Source: Pandoraea communis
GTDB lineage: Bacteria > Pseudomonadota > Gammaproteobacteria > Burkholderiales > Burkholderiaceae
Assembly: GCF_902459745.1 (NCBI RefSeq)
Contig: NZ_CABPSJ010000009.1
Location: 176,156-240,155 of the forward strand
Direction of reading: 5' to 3'
Length of the DNA stretch: 64,000 bases
The position numbers and the translations under genes were made by a program. Position 1 is the stretch's first letter; every line of letters starts with the position of its first letter. The notes below the pieces were generated by a model. It saw nothing but the letters and a program-made list of their open reading frames with translations, had not been told where the DNA came from and searched no databases. This document shows, one piece after another, positions 17,293-27,313 of the stretch.

Positions 17293-18804
17293 ATGGACTT
17301 TAGCACAAAAGCCTTCGATTCGACCAAGGCGGGACAGGCCGACCTTGCCAACGCCAAAACGGAGTGTCTGGTGGTCGGCGTGTTCGAGCAGCAGCCGCTC
17401 GCGGGGCTTGCCAAGGCGCTCGACGTCGCGAGCAAGGGCCTGCTGGCACGCATGGTCAAGCGCGGCGAACTCAACGGCAAGCTCGGCAGCACGCTGATGC
17501 TGCACGAGGTTGCCGGATGGAGCCCGGCACGTGTGCTGTTCGTCGGACTGGGGCCCGAGGACAAGTTGACGCAAAAGGGTTTCAACGAAGCCACGCGCGC
17601 CGCCGTGCGCACGTTGCTCGCCTCGCGCGCCACCGACGCCATCTGGACGCTGGCGCAAGTCAAGATCGCCAAGCAGGACATCGCCTGGGCCGTGCGCGCC
17701 TCGGTGCTCGCGCTGCGCGAGGCCACCTACCGTTTCGTTCAGATGAAGAGCAAAGCCGAACCGGCCACCACCGTGCTGAGCAAGGTCTACTTCGCGGTTG
17801 CCCGGGAAGACGAGAAGGCCGCCAAACTGGCGGCCAAGCGCGGCACGGCCATCGCTAACGGCATGGCGCTCACCAAGGACCTCGGCAACCTGCCGGGCAA
17901 TGTGTGCACCCCGACCTATCTGGCCGGCGAAGCGCAGAAGCTCGCGCGCGAATTCAAGCTCAAGTCCGAAATCCTCGGGCCGAAGCAGATCGAAGCGCTC
18001 AAGATGGGATCGTTCCTGTCGGTTTCGCGTGGCTCGCACCAACCGCCGCGGTTCATCGTCCTCAAGTATGAGGGCGGCGGTGCCAAGCAGGCACCGATCG
18101 TGCTGGTTGGCAAGGGTGTGACCTTCGACTCGGGCGGCATCTCGCTCAAGCCGGGCGAAGGCATGGACGAGATGAAGTACGACATGTGCGGTGCCGGCTC
18201 CGTGCTCGGGACGATCCGCGCGGTCGCCGAGATGGGCCTCAAGCTCAATGTCATCGCCATTGTGCCGGCTACGGAGAATATGCCGAACGGTCAGGCGACG
18301 AAGCCCGGGGACGTGGTCACCAGCATGTCCGGCCAGACCATCGAAGTGCTGAATACCGACGCCGAAGGCCGACTGATCCTGTGCGACGCGCTCACCTACG
18401 CGGAACGCTTCAAGCCGGCCGCCGTGATCGATGTGGCCACGCTGACCGGTGCCTGCATCATCGCGCTTGGCCATGTGAACTCGGGGCTGTTCTCGAAGAG
18501 CGACACCCTTGCCGATGAACTGCTCGCCGCAGGCCGCACGACGGGCGATACGGCGTGGCGTCTGCCAGTCGAAGAGGAGTATCAGGAGCAGCTCAAGTCG
18601 AATTTTGCCGACATGGCGAACATCGGCGGGCGTCCGGCGGGTAGCGTAACGGCGGCCTGCTTCCTGTCGCGCTTCACCGAGAAGTACGACTGGGCTCACC
18701 TCGACATCGCCGGTACGGCATGGAAGAGCGGTGCGGCCAAGGGGGCAACAGGCCGTCCGGTGCCGTTGCTCACGCAGTTCCTGATCGATCGCGAGGCCCG
18801 GTGA
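17293..18804 (+). CDS. pepA: Leucyl aminopeptidase (M17)
   Basis: Cytosolic, two-metal M17 aminopeptidase of 503 residues. The N-terminal macro-like domain (1-175) is followed by the catalytic domain with [17 protein letters not shown] (metal lysine and aspartate), [13 protein letters not shown], and the signature NTDAEGRL. In other species PepA also acts as a DNA-binding co-factor for plasmid resolution and carAB control. GAGGAAAG lies 9 bases before ATG 17293. The holC start overlaps the stop (GTGA). Confidence 0.95.
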   Translation: MDFSTKAFDSTKAGQADLANAKTECLVVGVFEQQPLAGLAKALDVASKGLLARMVKRGELNGKLGSTLMLHEVAGWSPARVLFVGLGPEDKLTQKGFNEATRAAVRTLLASRATDAIWTLAQVKIAKQDIAWAVRASVLALREATYRFVQMKSKAEPATTVLSKVYFAVAREDEKAAKLAAKRGTAIANGMALTKDLGNLPGNVCTPTYLAGEAQKLAREFKLKSEILGPKQIEALKMGSFLSVSRGSHQPPRFIVLKYEGGGAKQAPIVLVGKGVTFDSGGISLKPGEGMDEMKYDMCGAGSVLGTIRAVAEMGLKLNVIAIVPATENMPNGQATKPGDVVTSMSGQTIEVLNTDAEGRLILCDALTYAERFKPAAVIDVATLTGACIIALGHVNSGLFSKSDTLADELLAAGRTTGDTAWRLPVEEEYQEQLKSNFADMANIGGRPAGSVTAACFLSRFTEKYDWAHLDIAGTAWKSGAAKGATGRPVPLLTQFLIDREAR

Positions 18805-19217
18805 CCCGCGTCGACTTTCACACGCATGTGGCGAACCGGCTGGAATACGCTTGCCGGTTCGCGCGCAAGGTCTATGGGGCCGGGCAGACGCTCGTGGTCG
18901 TCGGCGAACCCGACGTGCTGCGAGCATTCGATCAGGCGCTGTGGACGTTTTCGCCGCTGGAATTCGTGCCGCATTGCTTCACCCGCGACCCGCTCGCCCC
19001 GCAGACACCCGTAGTGCTGGCCGCCCCCGACGAGGAAGCCCAGCATCACCAGGTGCTGCTCAATCTGGCGGCCGGCGTGCCCACGCACTTCGCGCGTTTC
19101 GAACGGGTGGTCGAGATCGTGGGCGGCACGCCGGACGAATTGTCCGGCGCCCGGGAGCGCTATCGCTTCTACCGCGATCGCGGCTACACCCTGAACAACT
19201 ACGACCAGAGAGGCTGA
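18801..19217 (+). CDS. holC: DNA polymerase III subunit chi
   Basis: Clamp-loader accessory subunit of 138 residues that links the polymerase III clamp loader to SSB. It starts with GTG ([20 protein letters not shown]) and contains [17 protein letters not shown] and [13 protein letters not shown], the typical chi motifs. The C-terminal [16 protein letters not shown] is also conserved. The start overlaps the pepA stop, the arrangement seen in many proteobacteria. Confidence 0.9.
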   Translation: MTRVDFHTHVANRLEYACRFARKVYGAGQTLVVVGEPDVLRAFDQALWTFSPLEFVPHCFTRDPLAPQTPVVLAAPDEEAQHHQVLLNLAAGVPTHFARFERVVEIVGGTPDELSGARERYRFYRDRGYTLNNYDQRG

Positions 19218-19219
19218 CC

Positions 19220-19579
19220 GTGTCGAACGAGCCCGAGCGCACCGATCCCGGCATTCCCACGCTGACCGAAGTGCTCGCGCCCGGCGAGGCCGCAGCGCCG
19301 CAGCACGCAGCACCCACGGCTGCGGCGATCGAGCAGGGCGTGCCGGCCGACGTCGCGGTCTTCGCGGAACGTGTGAGCGCCCGGCTCACGCTGCAACTGG
19401 CCGATGAAATCACAACGATGGTGGAGCGCCGCTGTCACGACGCGTTGATCGACCAGACCGCGTGGCTGGTGCAACTGATCGGCAAACAGGTCGCCGACGC
19501 TTTGCAGGTACAACTGCCGGACCGTATCCGGCAAGCCGTCATCGAAGAGATCGCGAAGCAGGTCCGCTCGCAAGGGTAG
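19220..19579 (+). CDS. Conserved hypothetical protein, DUF2486-like
   Basis: A 119-residue protein starting with GTG two bases after holC. The first 45 residues are low-complexity and probably disordered (PGEAAAPQHAAPTAAA). The rest is a predicted amphipathic helical segment (VAVFAERVSARLTLQLADEI, ending IEEIAKQVRSQG). A protein of this kind follows holC in Burkholderiales and is listed as DUF2486, to my memory. Its function is unknown; the place suggests a link to replication or just operon hitchhiking. Confidence 0.75.
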   Translation: MSNEPERTDPGIPTLTEVLAPGEAAAPQHAAPTAAAIEQGVPADVAVFAERVSARLTLQLADEITTMVERRCHDALIDQTAWLVQLIGKQVADALQVQLPDRIRQAVIEEIAKQVRSQG

Positions 19580-19591
19580 GGCTTCGGAGAT

Positions 19592-19613
19592 GCCGTGACG
19601 CGACGGTCACGGC
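19592..19613. terminator. Hairpin between convergent genes (weak)
   Basis: An 8-base-pair perfect stem (GCCGTGAC / GTCACGGC) with a 6-base loop in the 55-base gap between two convergent genes. There is no T run, so termination is uncertain. Confidence 0.35.
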
Positions 19614-19634
19614 CAACGCCCTCGAACTGACCGC

Positions 19635-20003
19635 TTAACGCGCCATGCCGAGTATCCAGCGGGCCAGACGGGCCGCCTCGTCCGGGGCGACCTGCGGGCT
19701 CGCGGGCATCGGAATGCTTCCCCATTTGCCGTGACTGCCGTCTGCAATGGAACGCGCGATCTCCTCGGCTGCACCGGTTTGCCCGGCGTAGCGCTTGGCG
19801 ATAGCCCGATAGGACGGGGCGAGCAACGTGCGGTCGGTGGCATGACACGTCATGCAATTGCGCTCGCGGGCGAACTTCTCCATCGCGTGCGCGTCCGATG
19901 CGTCGGTGGCCTGCGCGCTCGTCTGCGCGAGCGCGGTGCCTGCCGCAATCATCAGCCAAGCCCCGAGCGTCGCACTGGCGGACTTGCCGGCAAATTCCTT
20001 CAT
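19635..20003 (-). CDS. Class I cytochrome c (c551/c552 type)
   Basis: Periplasmic monohaem electron carrier of 122 residues. A signal peptide (about residues 1-27, ending TALAQ) precedes the haem-binding motif CMTCH. The distal methionine lies in SIPMPASPQVAPDEA, the typical pattern of the c8 group, and the C-terminal helix is ARLARWILGM. ATG 20003 is chosen because it gives a proper signal peptide; GAGTATC precedes it without a strong ribosome site. The redox partner is not evident from the neighbours. Confidence 0.88.
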   Translation of the reverse strand: MKEFAGKSASATLGAWLMIAAGTALAQTSAQATDASDAHAMEKFARERNCMTCHATDRTLLAPSYRAIAKRYAGQTGAAEEIARSIADGSHGKWGSIPMPASPQVAPDEAARLARWILGMAR

Positions 20004-20156
20004 TTGATACTCGTTTCCGGAGAGTGGTGGGGGGAAGTCTGGCAGCAATATAGCATTGGTCTGCCGGTCGCCTAAGCGTCGCTGCCAAAGCGAGACAGAA
20101 CGACGCCAGCGAGCCAGTCGATAGCCCCGTCGCAAGCGCAAGTGACGCCGCCAGCA

Positions 20157-20200
20157 ATTTCTTCGCGGCCTCGTGTGCCGTCACGAGGCCGCGAAGAAAT
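20157..20200. terminator. Very long perfect hairpin at the ilvD 3' end
   Basis: Two perfect 19-base arms (20157-20175 and 20182-20200) around a 6-base loop start at the last base of the first ilvD stop codon. The minus-strand transcript continues with only a weak T tract after the stem (ATTGCTGG). It probably terminates or protects the ilvD mRNA. Confidence 0.7.
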
Positions 20201-21873
20201 CAGCCCGTCGCGCCGCCCTTGTTGGCCGGTTGCGCCAGCGCCGCGTACTTCGCCAGAACCCCTCGCGTGTATCGCGGTGCCGGTGCTTTCCACGCCGCGC
20301 GCCGCCGTGCGAGTTCATCGTCCGGCACATTCAGTTGCAGCAGCAGCTTGTGCGCGTCGATGGTGATCGAGTCGCCTTCGTGCACGAGGGCAATGGTGCC
20401 GCCGACGAATGCCTCCGGTGCGACGTGTCCGACCACCATGCCCCACGTTCCGCCCGAGAACCGGCCGTCGGTGACGAAACCGACCGTCTCGCCGAGCCCC
20501 TTGCCGATGATGGCCGAGGTCGGCGCGAGCATCTCCGGCATGCCCGGCCCCCCCTTCGGGCCGAGATAGCGCAGCACGAGAATGTCGCCCGCCCGGATCT
20601 TGTCGCCGAGAATCGCTTCCATCGCGCTTTGCTCGTCGTCGAACACGCGCGCCGGACCGGTGATTACCGGATGCTTCAGGCCGGTGATCTTCGCGACAGC
20701 GCCGTGCTCGGCCAGATTGCCCTTGAGGATGGCGAGATGGCCTTCCTTATAGAGTGCCTTGTCGATGGGGAAGATCACGTGTTGATCGGCGCGCGGCACC
20801 GACGGCACGTCCTTCAGTGCTTCGGCAAGGGTCTGGCCGGTGATCGTCAGGCAGTCGCCGTGCAGCAGACCGGCGTCGAGCAGGATCTTGAGCACTTGCG
20901 GAATGCCGCCGGCCTTGTGCAGATCCGTCGCCACATACTTGCCCGACGGCTTCAGATCGCAGATGACCGGCACGCGCGCACGAATGCGCTCGAAGTCCTC
21001 GATGCGCCACTCGACGTCGGCGGCGTGCGCGATGGCGAGATAGTGCAGCACGGCGTTGGTGGAGCCGCCCGTGGCCATGATGAGTGCCACGGCGTTCTCG
21101 ATGGACTTGCGGGTGATGATGTCGCGCGGCTTGATGTCTTTCTTGACGGCTTCGATCAGCACCCGTGCCGATTCGGCGGCAGAGTCGACCTTTTCCTGAT
21201 CGGGGTTGGCCATCGTCGACGAATACAGCAACGACATGCCCAGCGCTTCGAACGACGAACTCATCGTGTTGGCCGTGTACATGCCGCCGCAGGAGCCGGT
21301 CGACGGACAGGCGTTCTTCTCGATGCCCTTGAAATCGGCCTCGGTCATGCGACCGGCCGTGAATTCGCCCACGGCCTCGAACGACGAGACGATGGTGAGA
21401 TCCTTGCCCTTCCAGTTGCCCGGCTTGATGGTGCCGCCGTAGACGTAGATGCCCGGTACGTTGATGCGCGCCAGCGCAATCATCCCGCCCGGCATGTTCT
21501 TGTCGCAGCCGCCGATCACGACCACGCCATCCATCCACTGCCCCTGCACGGCAGTTTCGATACAGTCGGCAATGACTTCGCGAGAGACGAGCGAGTACTT
21601 CATGCCCTCCGTGCCCATCGACATGCCGTCGGAAATGGTCGGGGTGCCGAAGGTCTGCGGATTGGCCTGATGGGTCTTGATGGCATCGACGGCGGCGTCG
21701 GTGAGGCGTTGCAGCCCCGCGTTGCACGGGGTGATCGTCGAGTGGCCATTGGCCACGCCGATCATCGGATTGTCGAAGTCTTCTTCCTTGTAGCCCAGCG
21801 CGTAGTACATCGAGCGGTTGGGCGAGCGCGCCACGCCTTGCGTGACATTTCGCGAACGACGGTTGAATGCCAT
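20200..21873 (-). CDS. ilvD: Dihydroxy-acid dehydratase, short type
   Basis: Fourth enzyme of valine/isoleucine synthesis: dehydrates 2,3-dihydroxy acids to 2-oxo acids using an iron-sulfur cluster. At 557 residues it belongs to the shorter IlvD group. Cluster ligands are in [14 protein letters not shown] and [18 protein letters not shown]; the C-terminal [20 protein letters not shown] is the active-site signature. The start [20 protein letters not shown] is usual. A second, longer paralogue lies 230 bases upstream on the same strand. The ending hairpin is described separately. Confidence 0.92.
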   Translation of the reverse strand: MAFNRRSRNVTQGVARSPNRSMYYALGYKEEDFDNPMIGVANGHSTITPCNAGLQRLTDAAVDAIKTHQANPQTFGTPTISDGMSMGTEGMKYSLVSREVIADCIETAVQGQWMDGVVVIGGCDKNMPGGMIALARINVPGIYVYGGTIKPGNWKGKDLTIVSSFEAVGEFTAGRMTEADFKGIEKNACPSTGSCGGMYTANTMSSSFEALGMSLLYSSTMANPDQEKVDSAAESARVLIEAVKKDIKPRDIITRKSIENAVALIMATGGSTNAVLHYLAIAHAADVEWRIEDFERIRARVPVICDLKPSGKYVATDLHKAGGIPQVLKILLDAGLLHGDCLTITGQTLAEALKDVPSVPRADQHVIFPIDKALYKEGHLAILKGNLAEHGAVAKITGLKHPVITGPARVFDDEQSAMEAILGDKIRAGDILVLRYLGPKGGPGMPEMLAPTSAIIGKGLGETVGFVTDGRFSGGTWGMVVGHVAPEAFVGGTIALVHEGDSITIDAHKLLLQLNVPDDELARRRAAWKAPAPRYTRGVLAKYAALAQPANKGGATG

Positions 21874-22103
21874 GACGGTCTCCTGTGGGGATGTGCCACG
21901 CCACCGGCTACCGCAGCGTTGCGCACAACCGTTGTTGTATCACGCTGTCATGCTGGCGGCATGGCGAAAATCCGACCACGCCGCCGGGTGTCGTTACTGC
22001 GGCACCTTACGTCCCTTCATGGCGAAGCTTGCGCGGGAGCGGCCGGTCATTGCACTTTCCGAACCGCCGCTCCCTTGCGAACCCGTCGTTGCCGATCAAC
22101 GGA

Positions 22104-23981
22104 TCAGCCGCGCTTGCTCAGCTTCAACTGCGACAGGTCGCGCACGGCGCCGCGGTCGGCCGAGGTGGCCAATGCCGCATACGCCTGCAAGGCTTGCGAG
22201 ACAACGCGCTGACGATCCACCGGCTGCCATGCCTTGTCGCCACGGGCCTCCATGGCGGCGCGGCGGCGGGCCAGTTCCTCATCCGGCACGGCCAGATGCA
22301 TCTTGCGCTGGGTGATGTCGATCTCGATCACGTCGCCGTCTTCGACCAGACCGATGGTGCCGCCTTCGGCGGCTTCCGGCGAAGCGTGGCCAATCACCAG
22401 ACCCGACGAGCCGCCCGAGAAGCGGCCGTCCGTGAACAGGGCGCAGGTCTTGCCCAGCCCCTTCGACTTCAGGTACGACGTCGGGTACAGCATTTCCTGC
22501 ATGCCCGGGCCGCCCTTCGGGCCTTCGTAGCGAATCACGACCACGTCGCCCGGCTGAACCTTGTCGCCCAGAATGCCTTCGACGGCGTCGTCCTGGCTCT
22601 CGAACACGCGGGCACGGCCGGTGAAGACCCACTGCGACTCGTCCACGCCGGCCGTCTTCACGATGCAGCCCTTCTCGGCGAGGTTGCCGTACAGCACGGC
22701 CAGACCGCCATCCTTCGTATAGGCATGCGCCTTGTCGCGGATGCAACCGGTTTCGCGGTTCAGGTCGAGCGACGGGTAGGTCGACGACTGGCTGAACGCG
22801 ATGGTCGTGGGCACGCCACCGGGGGCGGCGCTGTAGAACGTGTGCGCCCGATCCCCTGTCGTGCCTGCACCGCCCGCCACGTCCCACTTGGCGATGGCTT
22901 CGCCGAGCGTGCCGCTGTGCACGTTGCCGCACGAGGTGTCGAGCAGACCGCCGCGCGCGAGTTCGCCCAGAATGCCGATGATCCCGCCCGCGCGATGCAC
23001 GTCTTCGATGTGGTACTTGTCGGTCGCCGGGGCGGCCTTGCACAGGCACGGCACCTTGCGCGAGATACGGTCGATGTCGGACATCGTGAAGTCGACACCG
23101 GCTTCCTGTGCGGCGGCGAGCAAGTGCAGCACCGTGTTGGTCGAGCCGCCCATGGCGACGTCGAGTGCCATGGCGTTTTCGAAGGCGGCCTTGGTGGCGA
23201 CGTTACGCGGCAGGACCGAGTCGTCGTCTTCCTGATAGTAGCGGCGGCACAGATCGACCACGAGACGGCCGGCCTGTTCGAACAGCCCGCGGCGCCAGGC
23301 GTGCGTGGCGACGATGGTGCCGTTGCCCGGCAGAGCGAGACCGATGGCTTCGGTCAGGCAGTTCATCGAGTTGGCGGTGAACATGCCCGAGCACGAGCCG
23401 CACGTCGGGCACGCGCTGCGCTCGACTTCCGCGACCTCGGCATCGCTCACCTTCGGGTCGGCCGCCTTGATCATGGCGTCGATCAGGTCGATCTTGGTGA
23501 TCACCTGAGTGTCGCCCGACTTGACCTTGCCCGCTTCCATCGGGCCGCCCGAGACGAACACGACCGGAATGTTCAGGCGCATCGCGGCCATGAGCATGCC
23601 CGGGGTGATCTTGTCGCAGTTGGAGATGCAGACCATGGCGTCGGCGCAGTGCGCATTGACCATGTATTCCACCGAGTCGGCGATCAGTTCGCGCGACGGC
23701 AGCGAGTACAGCATGCCGCCGTGGCCCATGGCGATACCGTCGTCGACGGCGATGGTGTTGAATTCCTTGGCCACGCCGCCGGCCGCCTCGATTTCCTTGG
23801 CCACGACGGCGCCCAGGTCGCGCAGGTGCACGTGACCCGGCACGAACTGCGTGAAGGAGTTCACCACGGCGATGATCGGCTTGCCGAAGTCGTCGTCTTT
23901 CATGCCGGTGGCACGCCACAGGGCGCGGGCACCGGCCATGTTGCGGCCGTGGGTAGAGGTGCGGGAACGGTATTGAGGCAT
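22104..23981 (-). CDS. Dihydroxy-acid dehydratase, long (E. coli) type
   Basis: Second dihydroxy-acid dehydratase, 625 residues, of the E. coli IlvD type. It starts [20 protein letters not shown] and has cluster motifs [20 protein letters not shown] and [20 protein letters not shown], and [23 protein letters not shown] 23981 is the family start. It may serve the same pathway under other conditions, or act on a sugar acid; the sequence alone does not decide. It is divergent from a LysR-type regulator, while the short ilvD is not next to one. Confidence 0.9.
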   Translation of the reverse strand: MPQYRSRTSTHGRNMAGARALWRATGMKDDDFGKPIIAVVNSFTQFVPGHVHLRDLGAVVAKEIEAAGGVAKEFNTIAVDDGIAMGHGGMLYSLPSRELIADSVEYMVNAHCADAMVCISNCDKITPGMLMAAMRLNIPVVFVSGGPMEAGKVKSGDTQVITKIDLIDAMIKAADPKVSDAEVAEVERSACPTCGSCSGMFTANSMNCLTEAIGLALPGNGTIVATHAWRRGLFEQAGRLVVDLCRRYYQEDDDSVLPRNVATKAAFENAMALDVAMGGSTNTVLHLLAAAQEAGVDFTMSDIDRISRKVPCLCKAAPATDKYHIEDVHRAGGIIGILGELARGGLLDTSCGNVHSGTLGEAIAKWDVAGGAGTTGDRAHTFYSAAPGGVPTTIAFSQSSTYPSLDLNRETGCIRDKAHAYTKDGGLAVLYGNLAEKGCIVKTAGVDESQWVFTGRARVFESQDDAVEGILGDKVQPGDVVVIRYEGPKGGPGMQEMLYPTSYLKSKGLGKTCALFTDGRFSGGSSGLVIGHASPEAAEGGTIGLVEDGDVIEIDITQRKMHLAVPDEELARRRAAMEARGDKAWQPVDRQRVVSQALQAYAALATSADRGAVRDLSQLKLSKRG

Positions 23982-24137
23982 GATCGTCTCTGAAACGCTG
24001 TACTTGTGGGATGAACGAAAACCGGGGCCGCCAGGCTTTATTTCGACTGAGTTCGAGCGTCTGCGGGCTAAGCCGCCCACGCCACGGGGCACACCGGTGT
24101 CGGCCGGATGTCAAGATTCGTCTTTCCTTGAATGCTT

Positions 24138-24168
24138 GTCAAATATATTATTTGACTCAGATTGAGTC
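24138..24168. promoter_or_regulatory. LysR-type operator dyads in the ilvD-type/LysR gap
   Basis: A perfect dyad GTCAAAT (24138-24144) / ATTTGAC (24150-24156) lies 25 bases before the regulator start. A second one, GACTC (24154-24158) / GAGTC (24164-24168), overlaps it. This AT-rich site fits an autoregulatory LysR operator (T-N11-A type); binding is inferred. Confidence 0.5.
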
Positions 24169-24180
24169 GAAAAAAATATC

Positions 24181-25113
24181 ATGGATCTCAGGCAATTCAG
24201 GTACTTCGTCGCGGTGGCCGAAGAGCGTCATTTCGGACGCGCCGCCCAGCGTCTGTCGATGACGCAGCCGCCGCTCTCGCAGCAGATTCGGGCACTGGAG
24301 GCGTCGCTGGGCGCGCCGCTGTTTGTGCGGACCAACCGGTCGGTAGAGCTGACGGCCGTCGGCCGGCAACTGCTGCCCGAGGTACGGCGCATTCTGGCCG
24401 ACGCCGACGCGCTGCCCGCGCTTGCGCAAGGACTGGCGCACGGCGAGGTGGGAACACTGTCGCTGGGATTCGTCTCGACGGCGGACTACGGCATCCTGCC
24501 ACCGCTGTTGCGCGAGTTCGGAGAGCGTTATCCGCGCGTGCGCCTGCAACTGCTCGAAGCGACGAGCGACGTGCAGGTCGAGGCGCTCATGGACGGCCGC
24601 ATCGACGCGGGGCTCTTCATTCCGCCGGTGCCCGCGCGTTACGCCAACGAACTCTCCTATCTGCCCATCGTGCGCGAGCCGCTGATGCTGGCGCTCCCCG
24701 CCGCGCGCGACGACGTGGCTGCCGACGCGCCACAGGGCGAGCCGGTGAGTCTGGCCGACTTTGCCGACGAGCCGCTCGTCATCTTTCCGCGGCGCGTGGC
24801 ACCGGCGTTCTACGACATCATCATGGGCTGCTATGCCGCGCTCGGCCTCACGCCGCGCGTGGGGCAGGAGGCGATTCAGATGCAGACCATCGTGAGCCTG
24901 GTGTCGGCGGGCATGGGCGTGGCGCTGGTGCCGCAGTCGCTGTGTCACCTGCGACGCACCGGCGTGACCTATCGCGCACTGCGCGAGACAAGCACGCTGA
25001 TCGAGACGGGCTTGCTCTGGCGCACCGCAGAAGTCACGCCGGTGCTCGAAGGCTTTCTCGAGACGGCGCGAGGCGTGGCGCACACCCCGCCGGGGGCGAC
25101 GCTGTCGAGTTGA
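24181..25113 (+). CDS. LysR-family transcriptional regulator
   Basis: DNA-binding regulator of 310 residues. MDLRQFRYFVAVAEERHFGR and AAQRLSMTQPPLSQQIRALE are the winged-helix start typical of the BenM/CatM/IlvR branch. The effector domain (about 92-300) has LGFVSTADYGILPPLLREF and VALVPQSL near the end. It is divergent from the long dihydroxy-acid dehydratase, which it probably controls. The ligand is unknown; a pathway intermediate such as an acetohydroxy acid would be an analogy to IlvY. Confidence 0.87.
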   Translation: MDLRQFRYFVAVAEERHFGRAAQRLSMTQPPLSQQIRALEASLGAPLFVRTNRSVELTAVGRQLLPEVRRILADADALPALAQGLAHGEVGTLSLGFVSTADYGILPPLLREFGERYPRVRLQLLEATSDVQVEALMDGRIDAGLFIPPVPARYANELSYLPIVREPLMLALPAARDDVAADAPQGEPVSLADFADEPLVIFPRRVAPAFYDIIMGCYAALGLTPRVGQEAIQMQTIVSLVSAGMGVALVPQSLCHLRRTGVTYRALRETSTLIETGLLWRTAEVTPVLEGFLETARGVAHTPPGATLSS

Positions 25114-25319
25114 TCGTCCGAATGACGGCGCTCGCCTGCCTGCCGCGACGGGGTGCGCTCGTGGTATTGTGCTGCCCATCCCAAGGCGTGCCGGGCCAGG
25201 CGTCAATGAGAAGGCAACGAACTGGCGTGTCACGCGATGGCGGCAAGGTTTTTGCATGCGTAGCGCGTGCCGCCATTGCGCCGACGGAACTTTTGTTCAC
25301 GAATCGATTCTTCTGATCC

Positions 25320-26210
25320 ATGCTGATTCATCCTCAATTCGACCCGGTCGCGATTCATCTCGGCCCGCTCGCCATCCGCTGGTACGGCCTGATGTATCTG
25401 GTCGGCTTCATTCTGTTCCTGCTCGTAGGGCGGTTGCGCGTGCGTCAGCCCTTCATCGCCAAGCAAGGCTGGAAGGCGCAGGATCTCGACGACATGCTGT
25501 TCTACGGCGTGCTCGGCGTGATTCTCGGCGGACGTCTGGGCTATGTGATCTTCTACAAGCTGTCGTTCTACCTGGCGAATCCGCTCGATATCTTCAAGGT
25601 GTGGGAAGGCGGCATGTCGTTTCACGGCGGCTTCCTCGGCGTGCTCGTCGCCATGTGGCTGTTCACGCGCCGCCGCGGGCATTCGCTGCTCGAAGGCACC
25701 GACCTCATTGCGCCGATGATTCCGCTGGGGCTCGCTGCGGGCCGTCTGGGCAATTTCATCAACGGTGAGTTGTGGGGACGTGTGACGTCGCCCGATTCGC
25801 GCTTCGCGATGCTCTTCCCGCAAGCGGCGGCGGAAGATGCCCAATGGGTGATGACGCATCCGCAAGCCATGGCCGATCAGGCGATGGCGGCGGTGTTTGC
25901 CCAATTCCACGGGCTGCCGCGTTACCCGTCGCAGTTGTTCGAGGTGGCGCTGGAGGGCGTTGCGCTGTTCCTGCTGCTGTGGTTCTTCGCACGACGCGCG
26001 CGTCCGGCGGGCGCAGTGTCCGGCATGTTCCTCGTCGGTTATGGGGCGTTTCGCTTCCTCGCCGAATTCACGCGTGAGCCCGACGCATTCCTCGGCTTGC
26101 TCTCGTTCGGTCTGTCGATGGGCCAATGGCTCTCGCTGCCGATGGTGGTGGCAGGCGTGATCATGCTCGTGTGGTCGTATCGCCGCGGGCCGGTGGCGTC
26201 TCACGTCTGA
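25320..26210 (+). CDS. lgt: Prolipoprotein diacylglyceryl transferase
   Basis: Inner-membrane enzyme of 296 residues that adds diacylglycerol to the lipobox cysteine of prolipoproteins. Seven membrane segments can be drawn. [17 protein letters not shown] and the Lgt signature [14 protein letters not shown] contain the essential residues. [20 protein letters not shown] is the usual start in Burkholderiales. The gene stands alone, about 200 bases after the LysR gene, and ends at a strong terminator. Confidence 0.95.
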   Translation: MLIHPQFDPVAIHLGPLAIRWYGLMYLVGFILFLLVGRLRVRQPFIAKQGWKAQDLDDMLFYGVLGVILGGRLGYVIFYKLSFYLANPLDIFKVWEGGMSFHGGFLGVLVAMWLFTRRRGHSLLEGTDLIAPMIPLGLAAGRLGNFINGELWGRVTSPDSRFAMLFPQAAAEDAQWVMTHPQAMADQAMAAVFAQFHGLPRYPSQLFEVALEGVALFLLLWFFARRARPAGAVSGMFLVGYGAFRFLAEFTREPDAFLGLLSFGLSMGQWLSLPMVVAGVIMLVWSYRRGPVASHV

Positions 26211-26245
26211 CGCACCGGCAGACGCTGCGCCGCAGCCCGTAACGC

Positions 26246-26284
26246 AAAGGGCCGCCGGAGACTCCTCCGGCGGCCCTTTTGTTT
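26246..26284. terminator. Bidirectional intrinsic terminator after lgt
   Basis: A perfect 15-base-pair stem (AAAGGGCCGCCGGAG / CTCCGGCGGCCCTTT) with an ACTC loop and a following T tract. It lies between lgt and the convergent GntR gene. Confidence 0.9.
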
Positions 26285-26300
26285 TGGGGCGGGTGTTCGC

Positions 26301-26972
26301 TCAGCTTGCCTTGCGTTCGAGCGCTCGCAACGACGCCATCAGATCGGCGAAGCGCTCGCCCTGCACCGTGACGTGACCGCGAAGGCGTTCCGACGCCGCG
26401 TCGGCGTCACCCGCCTCGATGGCGCGAAACACGGCGTCGTGCTCCGCGAGCGATTGGTGCGGCCGGTCGCGTACACGAAGTTGCAGACGGCGATAGACGC
26501 GCAACCGGTGGTGCAGTTGCAGCGCAGTTTCCTGCAGATAGGCGTTGTGACTGGCCTGATAGATCAGGGCATGGAAGCGCGCGTTGACTTCGTAGTACGT
26601 GTCGATGTCTCTCGCCTCGGCGGCCGCCCGGCTGGCTTCGTGCGTCTCGCGCAACGCCGCCAGTTCGTCTTCGGTGATGCGACGGGCGGCCAGCCGTGCG
26701 CACATCGACTCCAGTTCGGCCATGACCTCGAACATCTCGCATAGCCGCTGGGGATCGATTTGTGCCACCACCGCGCCCCGCCGGGGGCGTATGTCGATCA
26801 CGCCCGACGACGCCAACTGAATCAATGCTTCGCGCAGGGGCGTGCGCGACACACCGAATGCGCTCGCCAGTTCGACCTCGTCGAGCCGCATGCCGGGCGG
26901 GTACTCGCCTACGGCAATCTTCTCTTCGATTGCCTGTCGCAGCGCTTCCGATCGCTTCGGTTTTACGGTCAT
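26301..26972 (-). CDS. GntR-family (FCD) regulator, probable malonate-responsive repressor
   Basis: Regulator of 223 residues with an N-terminal GntR winged helix (RLDEVELASAFGVSRTPLRE) and an all-helical FCD ligand domain (about 85-215), whose metal/ligand residues appear in DTYYEVNARFHALIY and SLAEHDAVFRAI. It is divergent from the TRAP/malonyl-CoA genes, as MatR is in rhizobial mat operons, so control by malonate or malonyl-CoA is likely. That assignment is by context. Confidence 0.85.
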   Translation of the reverse strand: MTVKPKRSEALRQAIEEKIAVGEYPPGMRLDEVELASAFGVSRTPLREALIQLASSGVIDIRPRRGAVVAQIDPQRLCEMFEVMAELESMCARLAARRITEDELAALRETHEASRAAAEARDIDTYYEVNARFHALIYQASHNAYLQETALQLHHRLRVYRRLQLRVRDRPHQSLAEHDAVFRAIEAGDADAASERLRGHVTVQGERFADLMASLRALERKAS

Positions 26973-27313
26973 GACGCTCTCGCTCGGTCGTGTGTCGACC
27001 CCGTCGAACGGGGCTGAAGGGGGGGGCCATCGCTGCCAAAGTACCGCGTGAACTCCCCGTTGAAGATCGGGGTAAACGCGAAAAATGTATTTTTACGGAT
27101 CCATTTTGTATACACCGTAATGGATTGACTATACGATTTCAATCCGAGAGCGGCAACTCGCGCACTCGAAACACCTAAAACTAAAGCAGTCATCCGTACA
27201 TGCAGTGCCGGCGAACCGGTGGTGCACCCGGGGCGCGTCTTCCCGCGCGGGCCGGGCGATGTCAGACACCGGGTTTCGCTGGTTCACCACTGACAGAAGT
27301 GACAGGAGACGCC
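26973..27313. promoter_or_regulatory. Control region between the GntR gene and the malonate operon
   Basis: This 341-base gap contains a perfect TGTATACA palindrome at 27108-27115. It overlaps a possible -35 element (TTGTAT, 27107-27112), with a -10-like TATACG at 27130-27135, spacing 17. A repressor on this site would block transcription toward the transporter genes. FCD-type GntR proteins often bind TTGTATACA-like sequences. The -35/-10 call is weak. Confidence 0.45.

Noticed and set aside
20173-23993. Two long plus-strand open frames of about 680 and 700 codons
   Set aside because: Both lie antisense to the two dihydroxy-acid dehydratase genes, and their residue mix is of the shadow type.
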